Assembly: GCF_010667685.1 (NCBI RefSeq)
Contig: NZ_WHZW01000003.1
Location: 107,855-171,854 of the forward strand
Reading direction: 5' to 3'
Source: Bifidobacterium aerophilum
GTDB taxonomy: Bacteria > Actinomycetota > Actinomycetes > Actinomycetales > Bifidobacteriaceae
DNA: 64,000 bases
Under the pieces are notes generated by a model. It was not told where the DNA came from and made no database searches. It saw nothing but the letters and a program-made list of their open reading frames with translations. Position numbers and translations under genes: made by a program. Positions 1 through 8,768 of this stretch are shown piece after piece; position 1 is the first letter of the stretch; every line of letters starts with the position of its first letter.

Positions 1-48
1 CTCAGTCAGCCTGCGGCTGGCAGCTCCCCCTGACAGGGGGCGCTGGCG
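1..48 (-). repeat. Dispersed two-hairpin repeat, copy 1 (cut by window edge)
   Basis: Read on the minus strand this has a GC-rich first stem (CCCCCTGTCAGGGGG), then a second stem CAGCC-GCA-GGCTG, then GACTGAG. The same plan recurs at 8646, 8717, 57331, 57613 and 63954. It lies directly downstream of the binding-protein stop codon. The end of the element falls outside the window. Confidence 0.75.
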
Positions 49-57
49 TGGAGGAGA

Positions 58-1674
58 TCACTCGTTGATCTTCTTCCAGGCGTCGTCGTACCACTTCTGC
101 CACAGCTGGTTGTTCTCGTCGATGCCGAGCGGCTGGATGCCCTTGACATAGGCGTCCCAGGTGGCGTCGTCGTCCGCGCCGCCGTTCTGGATGAACTTGG
201 CGATCTGCGGCAGGGCGGCGGTCAGGTAGGTGGCGGAGTTGTTCGACAGCGTGGTGGAATCCGCGTCGGACGGCAGAAGCGTGATCGGGAAGTAGTCCTT
301 GCCGACGTTCTCAAGGGCCTTGGCGTACACGTCGTCGGCCTTCTTCAGGCGTTCGGCGGCCTCGTCGCCCTTGATGGTGACGGAATCCGGGATCCAGCCG
401 GCGAAGCGGTCGGCGAAGGCCGGGCTCTTGTCGTTGGCGCCGAGGTTGAAGAACTTGGAGTTCACGGTGTAGGTGTCGTTGCCCTCATCGGTGACCCATT
501 CGCCGAAGGCGCCGAAACGCTGCTGGATGGAGTTGGAGGAGCCGTCGTACATGGCGTTGATGAGCTTGAAGATCGCGTCCTTGTTCGGGGCGTCGGCGGA
601 CACGGCCACGCCGTAGTCCTCGAACGTGCCTTCGTCCTGCGAGTGATCGGCGGCGGCGGTCACGCCGTCGGCGGAGGACGGCCATTCGATCGCCTCGTAC
701 TGGTCACGCAGATCGGCGCCGAAGGCGTTCGGCTCGTTGGTGATGGCCAGGCCCACGGTGGCGGTCTTGCCATCCGACGAACCGGTCAGCGACGCGTAGT
801 ACTTGGACGAGTCCTGCGTCAGCGAGTCCTTCGGGCTGTAGCCCTTCTCGATCATCGTGTGCAGGAACTCGACGGTCTCGCGCAGCTGGTCGGAGACCAG
901 GTAGTTCTTGACCTTGCCGTTCTCGACGTACGCGCCGTAACGCGACGGGGAGTTGTTGAACTGCGTGGAGATGCCGGTGGAGTTCAGGAACAGCAGCGGG
1001 GACCACCAGCCGATGTCGGAGCCCATGTTGCGCATCGCGTACGGGATCTCGTCGGCCTGGCCGTTGCCGTTCGGATCCTGGGTCTTGAACGCGTCCATCA
1101 CCTTGAACAGCTCGTCCCAGGTCTTCGGCACCTGCAGGCCCAGCTTGTCGAGCCAGGTCTTGTTGATGAACAGGTGCTGGCCGGAGGTCTTGTAGTTCTT
1201 GCCGGAGTAACGCGGCAGGGTGTACATCTTGCCGTCGGGGGTGGTGACCATGCCCTTGGCGAGCGGCTGCTCCTTGAAGAACTTCTCGACGTTCGGCATC
1301 TTGTCGAGATCGTCCGACAGATCCTCGAAGAACTGGTACTTCTGCGCGTCGGCCGGGTGGTAGCCGCGGATGGTGACGTCGGCCGGGTTGCCTGCGGACA
1401 GGGTCGCGGACTTCTGCTGCGTCCACTGGGCGTCGGAAACCTGGGACCATTCGATCGTGCAGCCGCACGCCTTCTCGAGGTCCTTGGTCCAGGACATGTT
1501 CTTGACGTCCTGGTTGGTCGCGTTCTGGAACATGACCTTGACCAGCGGCTTGCCGTTCTCGTCGACCTGCTTCTTGTCGGCGGAAGAGGAGCCGCAGCCC
1601 GCCAGGATCATGGACATGGCGCCGACGGCCGCGATGGCGGCCATGGCCTTCTTCGCCACACCTTTGTTCGACAT
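58..1674 (-). CDS. Extracellular sugar-binding lipoprotein (ABC importer, AlgQ/LplA-like family 1)
   Basis: Likely captures an oligosaccharide outside the cell and hands it to an ABC importer. The 538-residue product starts at ATG 1674, 8 bases after AAGGA. The longer frame upstream has no signal peptide at its start. A lipoprotein signal ends in LAGC with Cys27 as the lipidation site. Residues 200-209 (DPNGNGQADE) form an EF-hand-like calcium loop, as in the AlgQ/LplA branch that binds acidic or complex oligosaccharides. No permease is adjacent on the right; any partner would lie left of the window, as the stop is 57 bases from the edge. It is divergent from a LacI regulator with operator-like sites between them. 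The ligand is unknown. Confidence 0.9.
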   Translation of the reverse strand: MSNKGVAKKAMAAIAAVGAMSMILAGCGSSSADKKQVDENGKPLVKVMFQNATNQDVKNMSWTKDLEKACGCTIEWSQVSDAQWTQQKSATLSAGNPADVTIRGYHPADAQKYQFFEDLSDDLDKMPNVEKFFKEQPLAKGMVTTPDGKMYTLPRYSGKNYKTSGQHLFINKTWLDKLGLQVPKTWDELFKVMDAFKTQDPNGNGQADEIPYAMRNMGSDIGWWSPLLFLNSTGISTQFNNSPSRYGAYVENGKVKNYLVSDQLRETVEFLHTMIEKGYSPKDSLTQDSSKYYASLTGSSDGKTATVGLAITNEPNAFGADLRDQYEAIEWPSSADGVTAAADHSQDEGTFEDYGVAVSADAPNKDAIFKLINAMYDGSSNSIQQRFGAFGEWVTDEGNDTYTVNSKFFNLGANDKSPAFADRFAGWIPDSVTIKGDEAAERLKKADDVYAKALENVGKDYFPITLLPSDADSTTLSNNSATYLTAALPQIAKFIQNGGADDDATWDAYVKGIQPLGIDENNQLWQKWYDDAWKKINE

Positions 1675-2094
1675 CTTGTTTCCTTTCTTGTGCGCGTTCA
1701 TCGCGCACCGATACGACTGAGCCCCCGCCCGGCGCGGAAGGAAAAGGAAGAAAACCGTACCGGACAACAACTCAATTATCGGTTCACCTCGTCGTGGGGT
1801 TAACGCTAACCAATATAAGCCATAGATTAACGTTCAGCAAATTGTGCAGGGAAAAACCGCGAGACAACCGGAAGCAATACCGTAGATCGCTTATATTCCA
1901 ACGGTTTTCTCGATTGCAAATTTTGGCAAAATCATAGTTTACGGTTAACTTTCGGCGTGTCGCATACTGCTCAAATCGCGTATTTGACGAAATGCTGGGA
2001 TTATCTATATGATTATCGGTAAACAACGGAGATCGTTAACCTAACGTTGGGTTACGATAGAGAAGTTCTACACAAGGCATGCCAAAGGAGCATC
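1675..2094. promoter_or_regulatory. Divergent promoter region with CG-centred operator-like sites
   Basis: This 420-base gap holds no gene. It is AT-rich compared with its surroundings and carries several candidate LacI operators: GGTTAACGCTAACC at 1798-1811, a weaker ATTAACGTTC at 1826-1835, and AACCTAACGTTGGGTT at 2038-2053. The last lies 41 bases before the LacI start, which fits autoregulation. The 1798 site is about 125 bases before the binding-protein start. Binding by the neighbouring LacI protein is inferred from position. Confidence 0.6.
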
Positions 2095-3144
2095 ATGAAA
2101 CGAGCCGCCGTCACGCTGAAAGATGTAGCCGCAGCAGCCGGCGTATCGGCCATGACCGCATCCAAGGCCATGCGCAACGCGCCCGGCATCAGCGATGCCA
2201 CGCGCGACCGCATCCAGGCCATCGCCAAGGAGATGGGCTACACCGCCAACGCGTCGGCCAGCATGCTCAAATCCGGCCGCAGCGGCATCATCCAAGTCAT
2301 CGTCAACGAATACGACATCCCGTTCTATTCGAAACTCATCGACGCGCTGTCGAACGCGATCGTCAGCCAAGACATGGTGCCGTTCCTGCAGGAGACGAAA
2401 TACCAGTCGGACACCGCGGCCACCGCGCTGTCGAACTCGCTGTTCTCCGGCACGCTTGCCGACGGCGTGATCATCCACGCCTCGGGCCTGACCGGCGAAC
2501 TCGTCGACTCGATCAAACAGGGTCGTCCGGCGCTGTTCATCGACACCTGCGAGGAAAAGACCCTCGTCTCCGCGATCATGTTCCCCAACGAGGAGGGCGC
2601 ACGCGCGGCCGTGCAGCATCTCGCCGCGCAGGGCTGCAAGCGCATCGGCATCGTCGGCCCGCCGTTCATCGACAAGAACGAACTGCTGTCCGCGCCCACC
2701 ACGCGCAAGCTGCGCCTTATGGGCGCGAAGTCGGCGCTCATCAACCTCGGCTTGCCGTACGACGAATCGGTCGTGATCCCGCTCAAGGGCATGAACGAGG
2801 AGTACGCGCGCGAGGCGATCCGCGAGCGCGGCCGCGACGGGCTGCCGTTCGACGGGTTGTTCTGCCTGAACGACTCCTCCGCGATCGGCACGATCCGCGG
2901 ACTTGCCGATCTTGGACTGCGCGTGCCGGACGACGTGAAGGTGATCGGCTTCGACGGCGTGACCTCGGGCGAGTTCATGGTGCCGTCGCTGACGACGATC
3001 AGCGTGGACATGGGCCAGCTCGCCTCGCTTGCCGTGATGAACCTGCGCCAGCAGATCGAGGCCCCGGCCGGCAAACGCCCCGACCCGACCACGATCACCG
3101 TCGGCTACACGCTCACCCAGCGCGAATCCACCGCGGTGCGATAG
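2095..3144 (+). CDS. LacI-family transcriptional regulator
   Basis: A 349-residue repressor of the LacI/GalR type. The DNA-binding helix-turn-helix is near the N terminus (VTLKDVAAAAGVSAMTASKA), followed by a sugar-binding periplasmic-fold domain ending in the usual VIGFDG and PSLTTISVD segments. The start at 2095 is chosen because AAAGGAG lies 5 bases upstream; the frame stays open further but without a better site. It is divergent from the sugar-binding lipoprotein and probably controls it. GTTAnCGnTAAC-like sites also precede the gene at 44886 and lie at 24813, so the regulon may be wider. The effector sugar is not known. Confidence 0.9.
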   Translation: MKRAAVTLKDVAAAAGVSAMTASKAMRNAPGISDATRDRIQAIAKEMGYTANASASMLKSGRSGIIQVIVNEYDIPFYSKLIDALSNAIVSQDMVPFLQETKYQSDTAATALSNSLFSGTLADGVIIHASGLTGELVDSIKQGRPALFIDTCEEKTLVSAIMFPNEEGARAAVQHLAAQGCKRIGIVGPPFIDKNELLSAPTTRKLRLMGAKSALINLGLPYDESVVIPLKGMNEEYAREAIRERGRDGLPFDGLFCLNDSSAIGTIRGLADLGLRVPDDVKVIGFDGVTSGEFMVPSLTTISVDMGQLASLAVMNLRQQIEAPAGKRPDPTTITVGYTLTQRESTAVR

Positions 3145-3163
3145 CCCTTAGCCGAAGCAGCCC

Positions 3164-3952
3164 CTACTCGAACTTCAGGTAGTCGACGAACTCGCGCGCA
3201 CGTTCGGCGTGCGTGTCGTCGACGATGTTGCTGAACACGAGGATCGCGTCGTCCGGCAGGCCGTCGATGCCGGTCCACGTGGCCGACTTGGACAGGTCGA
3301 GGCCCTGCGCCTTGGACACATCGTCGGTCGTCTCGCCGTTCTTGTCGACCAGCGCGCCGGACGCCGCCAGCGCGGCCTGCGCATCCTTGCCTTCGGCGTC
3401 CTTGATCGGCGAGACGTAGCCACGCTGCATGAGCGTCGGCATCGAATCCCTGTCCACGATCATCATGTTGATGTCGCCGGCGGTGACACGCACCATGATC
3501 TTCGCGGAATCGTCCTCGTACATGTTCGAGGTGTCGCCGCCGAGCCGGTACGAGCCGTCGATGTCCACGAGACGGTCGTCGTCGATCTTGGCTTCCTTGA
3601 CGAACGCCTCCTTGAGCTCGTCGAGCTGGGCCGCGTAGTCGTCCATGCCGAATCCGACGATCGCCAGCTCCGGATCGGGCGCCTTGAGCGCCACCGACAG
3701 CACCAGCGAAAGCACCATGGCGACGGCGATGACCGCGCCGACCACAATCAACAGGAAATGCTGCACGAAGAACGGCCACTTGTCCTTGGCGGGCAGTTCC
3801 CTGAACGTCTTCCACTTCGACTGTTTCGCGTACTTGTTCGTAGCGGCGAGCGCGGCGACCGCATCCTGCTGTTCAGCGGTCAGGATGCCGGGGGTCGCTT
3901 CGCCGCTGCCGTTCGCGGCGCCGGTGTTCCCCAGTTTGTCGTCATCAGCCAT
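3164..3952 (-). CDS. Single-pass membrane protein of unknown function
   Basis: I do not recognise the family. The 262-residue product starts at 3952, 7 bases after GGGGAGG. An acidic, low-complexity N terminus (about 1-30) is followed by a charged stretch, one strong transmembrane segment at about residues 61-89, and an extracytoplasmic domain of about 170 residues with no cysteines. That domain is rich in Asp and Lys. It is convergent with the LacI gene (19 bases between stop codons), so it need not share its function. The topology suggests a sensor or wall-associated anchor, but nothing in the sequence decides this. Confidence 0.75.
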   Translation of the reverse strand: MADDDKLGNTGAANGSGEATPGILTAEQQDAVAALAATNKYAKQSKWKTFRELPAKDKWPFFVQHFLLIVVGAVIAVAMVLSLVLSVALKAPDPELAIVGFGMDDYAAQLDELKEAFVKEAKIDDDRLVDIDGSYRLGGDTSNMYEDDSAKIMVRVTAGDINMMIVDRDSMPTLMQRGYVSPIKDAEGKDAQAALAASGALVDKNGETTDDVSKAQGLDLSKSATWTGIDGLPDDAILVFSNIVDDTHAERAREFVDYLKFE

Positions 3953-4122
3953 ATCAGGACCTCCCCTATGCAATGTTCCTGAGTATAGTCGGCAAACTGG
4001 GGATTGACTGGAGACCGGGCCGCCGGCGGCAGCTCGGACCGGGAAGGTCACGCGAGGGATTGTTGCGGTACAAAACCGTCGCGTGACCGGCCGTTATCCC
4101 GTGTCTTGCGAAACCGCCCGGA

Positions 4123-6873
4123 TCAGGCGAGCACGCCGACCGCGTCGAGCGCGAAACCGGCCGAGTCGGCGGTGCGGAACACCACCTCATGCCGTCCGCG
4201 TTCCAGTCCGTCGACGCGCAGCTGGCAGCGCAGCGAGCCGTTCGTGGCAAACGTCGGCGCCGCCTCACGCACCAGATGTCCGTCCACGAACACGTCGAGC
4301 CGTGCACGCCCGTCGCTCGGGCCGAACAGGTCGATGCCGGTGCCGTCGAAATCGAGCGCGACGGACGCCCCCGGCATGTCGGCGCGCGAGATCGTGCGCA
4401 TGTACGTGAACATGCCCTGGCCGTTGTCGTGCGTCCACGGGCCCTCGTAGCGCAGGATCTGGCGTGAGGAGTCGTCCCACGAGGTCATGTGCATGTCGTC
4501 GATGAGCTGCGTGTAGTACGGCGAGGCGCCGCCCGCCACGCGCTCGACGCGCAGGTTCGAGAAGTGCACGTGATCGAAGCTCGTGCCGAGGTTCACACGG
4601 CCGGCGGACTGCAGCGCGGGGTCGGACCACGTCGTGATCTTCGCGCCGTTGACGAACACGGTGGCGGTGTCGCCGGCGACCTCAAGCGCGATCGTGTTCC
4701 ACTGGCCCGCACCGGGCGCGAACGGGCGCGTGCCGGCTTCGGCGGCGCGTTTTTTCAGATCCTCGAGATGGCCGCGACGCACCTCGTTGCCGAAGTTGCG
4801 CAGCAGCCACACGCCGTCGGCGCGGATCTTGAAGTCGACGCCGCAGATGTCGGTGGTGAACTTGTTGCCGCCCATCTCGCGCGCGCCGATCAGCGCGTAC
4901 GGGGCGCGACCCGGGTAGTCCTCGAACTGCACGTCGACCGTCACGCGGTAGTTCGTCCAGCGCATGTCGCCGATCGCGGTGCGCGGGTCGCCTTCGATCC
5001 AGGCGTTGCCGGCGTGCGTCCAGTCGATCTGCTGGCGCAGGACGTGGCCGCGTTCGTCGTCCGGAACGATCTCGAACGCGCCGTTCGTGTCGGTGGTGTA
5101 CCGCGGGGTCGCGCCGTGATCGCCGCCGCGCGAGGTCAGGTAATCCTCGGAAACCAGCCGGTCGAACTTGTAGACCTCCACCGGCCGCGCGTCGGCGTAC
5201 GCGAAATCGTCGGCGTACAGCACGCCGTTCGCGGGATCGACATCGAGCACGGCGCGGCTGTTCTCGGCGGTGTGCGGCAGGTCGTACGCGAATTCCGGCT
5301 TGGGCGTGAACGTGCCGCCGTTCGCGGGATCGGGGTCCGCCGAGTCGAGCGTGGTCGCGGTGATCATGCTCCACGGTTCGACGGCGATTTCATACGCGGC
5401 GGCGTCCCCGCGACCGTCACCGTCCGACGACCGCACGATCGCGACCGGCCTGCGCCAGTTCGCATCGTACGGCTGACCGGCATCCGCGGCGCGGGTCTGC
5501 CAGATCGTGAACGGCTTACCGGCGGCCGACAACGCGGAATCGATGGCGATGCGGTAGGTCTTGGTCAGGGAACTGTCGTTGACGATGACGACGCTCGTAT
5601 CGCCGCCGTCGGGCGCGGCGAGGGTGAGGTAGCTCGGTTCGCCATGCCGCGCGCCGGACACCGGGTTGTTGCCGCCGACCTTGCTGTCGCTGGCCTGCGG
5701 AATGGCGCGCCACGTCACGGCAGGGTCATAGCCGAGGTTCGCGAAACGGGCGAAATGCTCAAGCACGGCGCAGCCGGCATCGTAATACATCCAACCGCTC
5801 CACGGGTCGCGTGCGGAGATCAGCTCCTTCGACGCGTACTCCATGTGCTCGTAGCACGAGCCGATCGCCGGCTGGTAGAACGCGGCCGTGCGGCGCGATT
5901 CGACGAATCCCTTGATGAGCGTGTTCGCCATCTCCAGCGGGCCGCCGATGCCGCCGATGCCGGTTCCGGTGCGCTCCCCCAGTCCGTCGTCCATCGTGTT
6001 GTTCGGCCGGTCGGCGGAGTTAGAGAACACGGCCTGCGCCTCGGAGTTCCACACCTCCTTGTCGTATTCGTCGGCGAGGCGCTTGAAGTTGCCGTCTTTA
6101 TCGTCCTCGACGGAATAGTGGTACGACGCCACGTCCATCGCCTTGAGATAACGCGGGTCCGCGATCACGTCGCCGCCGAATGTGCCGGTCACCTCCTCGT
6201 CGGAGGTGATGACCTTGATCGCGCGGAACAGGTCACGCTCGGCCTCGGAACGGAAGCCGGCGTTCGGGTCGTCGGGAGCGTTTCCCAGGAAACCGTCGGT
6301 GTCCGAGTGCACGCGATCAGCGAACTCGGCCACCCAGTCGAGGTCGGCGGTGCGCTCGTTCACGTCCGGGTTTACGGAGTCGACCATCACGCCGTACTCG
6401 CGGTATGCGGCCAGAATCGTGTTCTTGTACCAGCGGTACACGTCGTCGTTGTCATGCACCCAGGTCGGGGCGTGCCAGCGCAGGATGCTCACGTGCACGC
6501 CGGGCTGGTAGCGGCGGGCGTCGGCGGCGAGCTGGAAGCCGGGTTCGCGGCGTACCTGCGGGTATTCGTCCCGCTCGCGCATCGTGGCGACGTTCGGACC
6601 GGTCGAGTTGTTGCGGTCGTTGCCCATTTCGATCTTGACGGTGTTCATCATCGGGCGCGGGCCTCCGTACAGCGTGCGCACGAGCGTCCAGTACGCGTCC
6701 GGATGCTCGGCCTTGTAGTCCATGAGCAGCGCCGACGTGGCGTTGCCCGAGAGCACGCCGAAGCCCTTGTAGGTCAGGCCGTTGCGGTTCTTCGCGGCGG
6801 CGGCCACATCGGCCGCGCGCAGGTTGATGTCGACCGGCCGACTGCCGCCGACGTATGAGGTTTCATCGAGCAT
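4123..6873 (-). CDS. GH59-like glycosidase (galactocerebrosidase family), cytosolic
   Basis: Resembles glycoside hydrolase family 59, whose members release beta-linked galactose. The first 330 residues match the family barrel: GFGVLSGNATSALL near 38-50, then KIEMGNDRNN, then the acid/base motif VNERTADLDW with Glu173, and WNSEAQ with Glu278 as the probable nucleophile. A beta-sandwich and a LamG-like domain (about 560-760) follow, as in galactosylceramidase, with a further beta-domain at the C terminus. It is longer than the mammalian enzyme (916 residues) and has no signal peptide, so it should act on imported oligosaccharides. AAGGAG is about 12 bases from the ATG, wider than usual. The true substrate is unknown; beta-galactosides or beta-arabinopyranosides are possible. 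Confidence 0.82.
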   Translation of the reverse strand: MLDETSYVGGSRPVDINLRAADVAAAAKNRNGLTYKGFGVLSGNATSALLMDYKAEHPDAYWTLVRTLYGGPRPMMNTVKIEMGNDRNNSTGPNVATMRERDEYPQVRREPGFQLAADARRYQPGVHVSILRWHAPTWVHDNDDVYRWYKNTILAAYREYGVMVDSVNPDVNERTADLDWVAEFADRVHSDTDGFLGNAPDDPNAGFRSEAERDLFRAIKVITSDEEVTGTFGGDVIADPRYLKAMDVASYHYSVEDDKDGNFKRLADEYDKEVWNSEAQAVFSNSADRPNNTMDDGLGERTGTGIGGIGGPLEMANTLIKGFVESRRTAAFYQPAIGSCYEHMEYASKELISARDPWSGWMYYDAGCAVLEHFARFANLGYDPAVTWRAIPQASDSKVGGNNPVSGARHGEPSYLTLAAPDGGDTSVVIVNDSSLTKTYRIAIDSALSAAGKPFTIWQTRAADAGQPYDANWRRPVAIVRSSDGDGRGDAAAYEIAVEPWSMITATTLDSADPDPANGGTFTPKPEFAYDLPHTAENSRAVLDVDPANGVLYADDFAYADARPVEVYKFDRLVSEDYLTSRGGDHGATPRYTTDTNGAFEIVPDDERGHVLRQQIDWTHAGNAWIEGDPRTAIGDMRWTNYRVTVDVQFEDYPGRAPYALIGAREMGGNKFTTDICGVDFKIRADGVWLLRNFGNEVRRGHLEDLKKRAAEAGTRPFAPGAGQWNTIALEVAGDTATVFVNGAKITTWSDPALQSAGRVNLGTSFDHVHFSNLRVERVAGGASPYYTQLIDDMHMTSWDDSSRQILRYEGPWTHDNGQGMFTYMRTISRADMPGASVALDFDGTGIDLFGPSDGRARLDVFVDGHLVREAAPTFATNGSLRCQLRVDGLERGRHEVVFRTADSAGFALDAVGVLA

Positions 6874-6988
6874 AAGCGTTATTCACTCCTTGGTATCAAG
6901 TATCGATGGACGCACAGCAGATGGCGTTCCAAGCCACTGGCGATGTACGGGTGCCAGGTGCCGCCGACGCAACGATGCCCGCTGACGG

Positions 6989-7185
6989 GCTTTTCGCAAA
7001 CTCTGAGGCAGTTTCGGCTTTCCGCACGGGTCTTTTCTTAAACTCTGAGGCAGCCTACCTGCCGTATCGGCCTCAATTGGCCTCTCCTTCCAAGGATTAT
7101 GGCGTTATTGAGAGGAACACCTGCCTCAGAGTTTGCAGAAAGACCTCGTCCTCATCCGTAATCTGCCTCAAAGTTTGCAAAAAGC
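6989..7185. repeat. Nested 197-bp imperfect inverted repeat
   Basis: Four copies of a 15-16-base word related to GCAAACTCTGAGGCAG sit at 6996 and 7039 (plus strand) and 7121 and 7163 (minus strand). The outer and inner pairs share one centre at about 7087. The arms also match outside the word, for example GGGTCTTTTC against GAGGTCTTTC. The centre (about 65 bases) includes the palindrome GGCCTCAATTGGCC-like segment. No ORF that looks coding overlaps it. A MITE-like element, an operator cluster or a structured RNA are all possible. Confidence 0.7.
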
Positions 7186-7237
7186 TTGTAATCGGCGGCC
7201 AGTCAGCCCCTGTCAAACGGCCAAAATCGTCCGTCAC

Positions 7238-7285
7238 ACAAAAAAACGGCTGGGCGGAGCCTGCCTGTTTGGCTTCGCCCAGCCG
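7238..7285 (-). terminator. Rho-independent terminator of the uronate operon
   Basis: On the minus strand a stem CGGCTGGGCG / CGCCCAGCCG is followed by a run of seven T. It lies about 90 bases after the manD stop codon. The rest of the 6874-7371 gap between the terminator, the inverted repeat and the GH59 start shows no gene. Confidence 0.88.
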
Positions 7286-7371
7286 AGGTCAGCTGGAGCT
7301 GGCAGTGGTCGTCATCGCCTGCGAAGCCGCCCTGCGCGCATCACGCGGCGGCCGGCGCAAGCGACCCCCGA

Positions 7372-8619
7372 TCACCACTCGTGCATGGTGCCGTCGAGCA
7401 GACGGTCGACCGGCAGCGGGGCCGGCTGGTACGGGTACTTCGCGGCGAGCTTCTCGTCGAAGTCGACGCCCAGGCCCGGCTTGTTGCCCGGGTGCAGGTA
7501 GCCGTCCTTGAAGGTGTAGGAGGTGTGGAACACCTCGAGCGTCTCCTCGGAGTGCTTCATGTACTCCTGGATGCCGAAGTTCGGGATCGCGAGGTCGAGG
7601 TGCAGGTTCGCGGCCATGCCCACCGGGGACACGTCGGTCGGGCCGTGGAAGCCGGAGCGCACGCCGAACAGCTCGGCGAAGGCCATGAGCTTCTTCATGT
7701 GGGTCAGACCGCCGGTGTGGGTGACGGCGGAGCGCACGTAGTCGATGAGCTGCTCCTCGATCAGCGTGATGTAGTCGGACCAGGAGTTGATGATCTCGCC
7801 GATCGCGATCGGGGTGGTGGTGTGCTCGCGCACGATGCGCAGGTACTGCTGGTTCTCCTCGGCCGGGGTGGTGTCCTCCATCCAGAACAGGTCGTACGGC
7901 TCGAGCAGCTTGCCGAAGCGGGCGGCCTCGATCGGGCGCAGACGGTGGTGGGAGTCGTGCAGCAGGATCAGGTCCTTGCCGTACTTGTTGCGGACCTCTT
8001 CGAACACGCCCGGGATGGTGTTGAGATAGGTGCGGGCGTCCCACACCTCCTCGACCGGGACGGTGGTGCGGCGGGCCGGCTCGTAGTCGTAGCGCACGCC
8101 CTTCTCGCCCTCGCCCTGCTGGGCGTTGGCGGAGGCGGCAACGCCGTAGGTGGACGGGATGCCCGGCAGCGCGTACTGGATGCGGGTGGCCTTGAAGCCC
8201 ATCTCGCGGTACATGTCGATGCTGTCGTACAGGCTCGGCAGGTCAACGCCGGAGGCGTGCGCGTAGGTCAGGATGCCGGTGCGCGAGGCGCCGCCGAGCA
8301 GCTGGTAGACCGGCACGCCGGCCTTCTTGGCCTTGATGTCCCACAGGGCGACGTCGACGGCGGAGATCGCGGCCATCGTGACCGGGCCGCGCTTCCAGTA
8401 GGCGCCCTTGTACAGGTACTGCCAGATGTCCTCGATGTTGTCCTCGTCCTTGCCGATCAGCGACGGGGCGATGGTCTTGAGGTACTCCGCGGCGACGAGC
8501 TCGCGGCCGTTGAGGGTCGCATCGCCGAGGCCGACGACGCCGTCGGTGGTGGTGATGCGGAAGACGACGAAGTTACGGCCGGGGCTGGTGACGAAGACTT
8601 CGGCTTTTTCGATTGCCAT
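7372..8619 (-). CDS. manD: D-mannonate dehydratase (ManD, enolase superfamily)
   Basis: Should convert D-mannonate to 2-keto-3-deoxy-D-gluconate in uronate catabolism. The 415-residue product has the muconate-cycloisomerase N-terminal cap, YAHASGVD, and the metal ligands of the enolase superfamily in order: HDSHHRL, WMEDTTP and [19 protein letters not shown] and the conserved PGLGVDFDE near the C terminus match ManD/RspA. It takes the place of the unrelated UxuA enzyme found in enterobacteria. Some members of this subgroup are weak or act on gluconate, so activity on mannonate rests on context: it follows uxaC and uxuB on the same strand. AAAGGA lies 11 bases from the ATG. Confidence 0.88.
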   Translation of the reverse strand: MAIEKAEVFVTSPGRNFVVFRITTTDGVVGLGDATLNGRELVAAEYLKTIAPSLIGKDEDNIEDIWQYLYKGAYWKRGPVTMAAISAVDVALWDIKAKKAGVPVYQLLGGASRTGILTYAHASGVDLPSLYDSIDMYREMGFKATRIQYALPGIPSTYGVAASANAQQGEGEKGVRYDYEPARRTTVPVEEVWDARTYLNTIPGVFEEVRNKYGKDLILLHDSHHRLRPIEAARFGKLLEPYDLFWMEDTTPAEENQQYLRIVREHTTTPIAIGEIINSWSDYITLIEEQLIDYVRSAVTHTGGLTHMKKLMAFAELFGVRSGFHGPTDVSPVGMAANLHLDLAIPNFGIQEYMKHSEETLEVFHTSYTFKDGYLHPGNKPGLGVDFDEKLAAKYPYQPAPLPVDRLLDGTMHEW

Positions 8620-8645
8620 GGTGGTTGGTTCCTTTCATTGTTTCC

Positions 8646-8690
8646 GCTCCCCTTGTGAGGGGAGCCGTCAGCAACGCTGACTGAGGGGGT
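8646..8690 (+). repeat. Dispersed two-hairpin repeat, copy 2
   Basis: First stem GCTCCCC-TTGTGA-GGGGAGC, second stem GTCAGC-AAC-GCTGAC, tail TGAGGGGG. It faces copy 3 at 8717-8762, so the two can also pair with each other as one large cruciform between manD and uxuB. Confidence 0.85.
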
Positions 8691-8716
8691 ATGTGATGCG
8701 GTTCGGCTGGCGGGTG

Positions 8717-8762
8717 CCCCCTCAGTCAAACTGCGTTTGACGGCTCCCCTGCCAGGGGAGCC
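8717..8762 (-). repeat. Dispersed two-hairpin repeat, copy 3
   Basis: On the minus strand: GGCTCCCCTGGCAGGGGAGCC, then a second stem GTCAAAC-GCA-GTTTGAC, tail TGAGGGGG. The second stem differs in sequence from copy 2 but still pairs fully. It ends 6 bases from the uxuB stop codon. Confidence 0.85.
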
Positions 8763-8768
8763 AGAAAA

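Noticed and set aside
6906..7511. Plus-strand frame upstream of the GH59 gene
   Set aside because: It runs through the nested inverted repeat and the manD terminator, and the sequence has no protein-like character.
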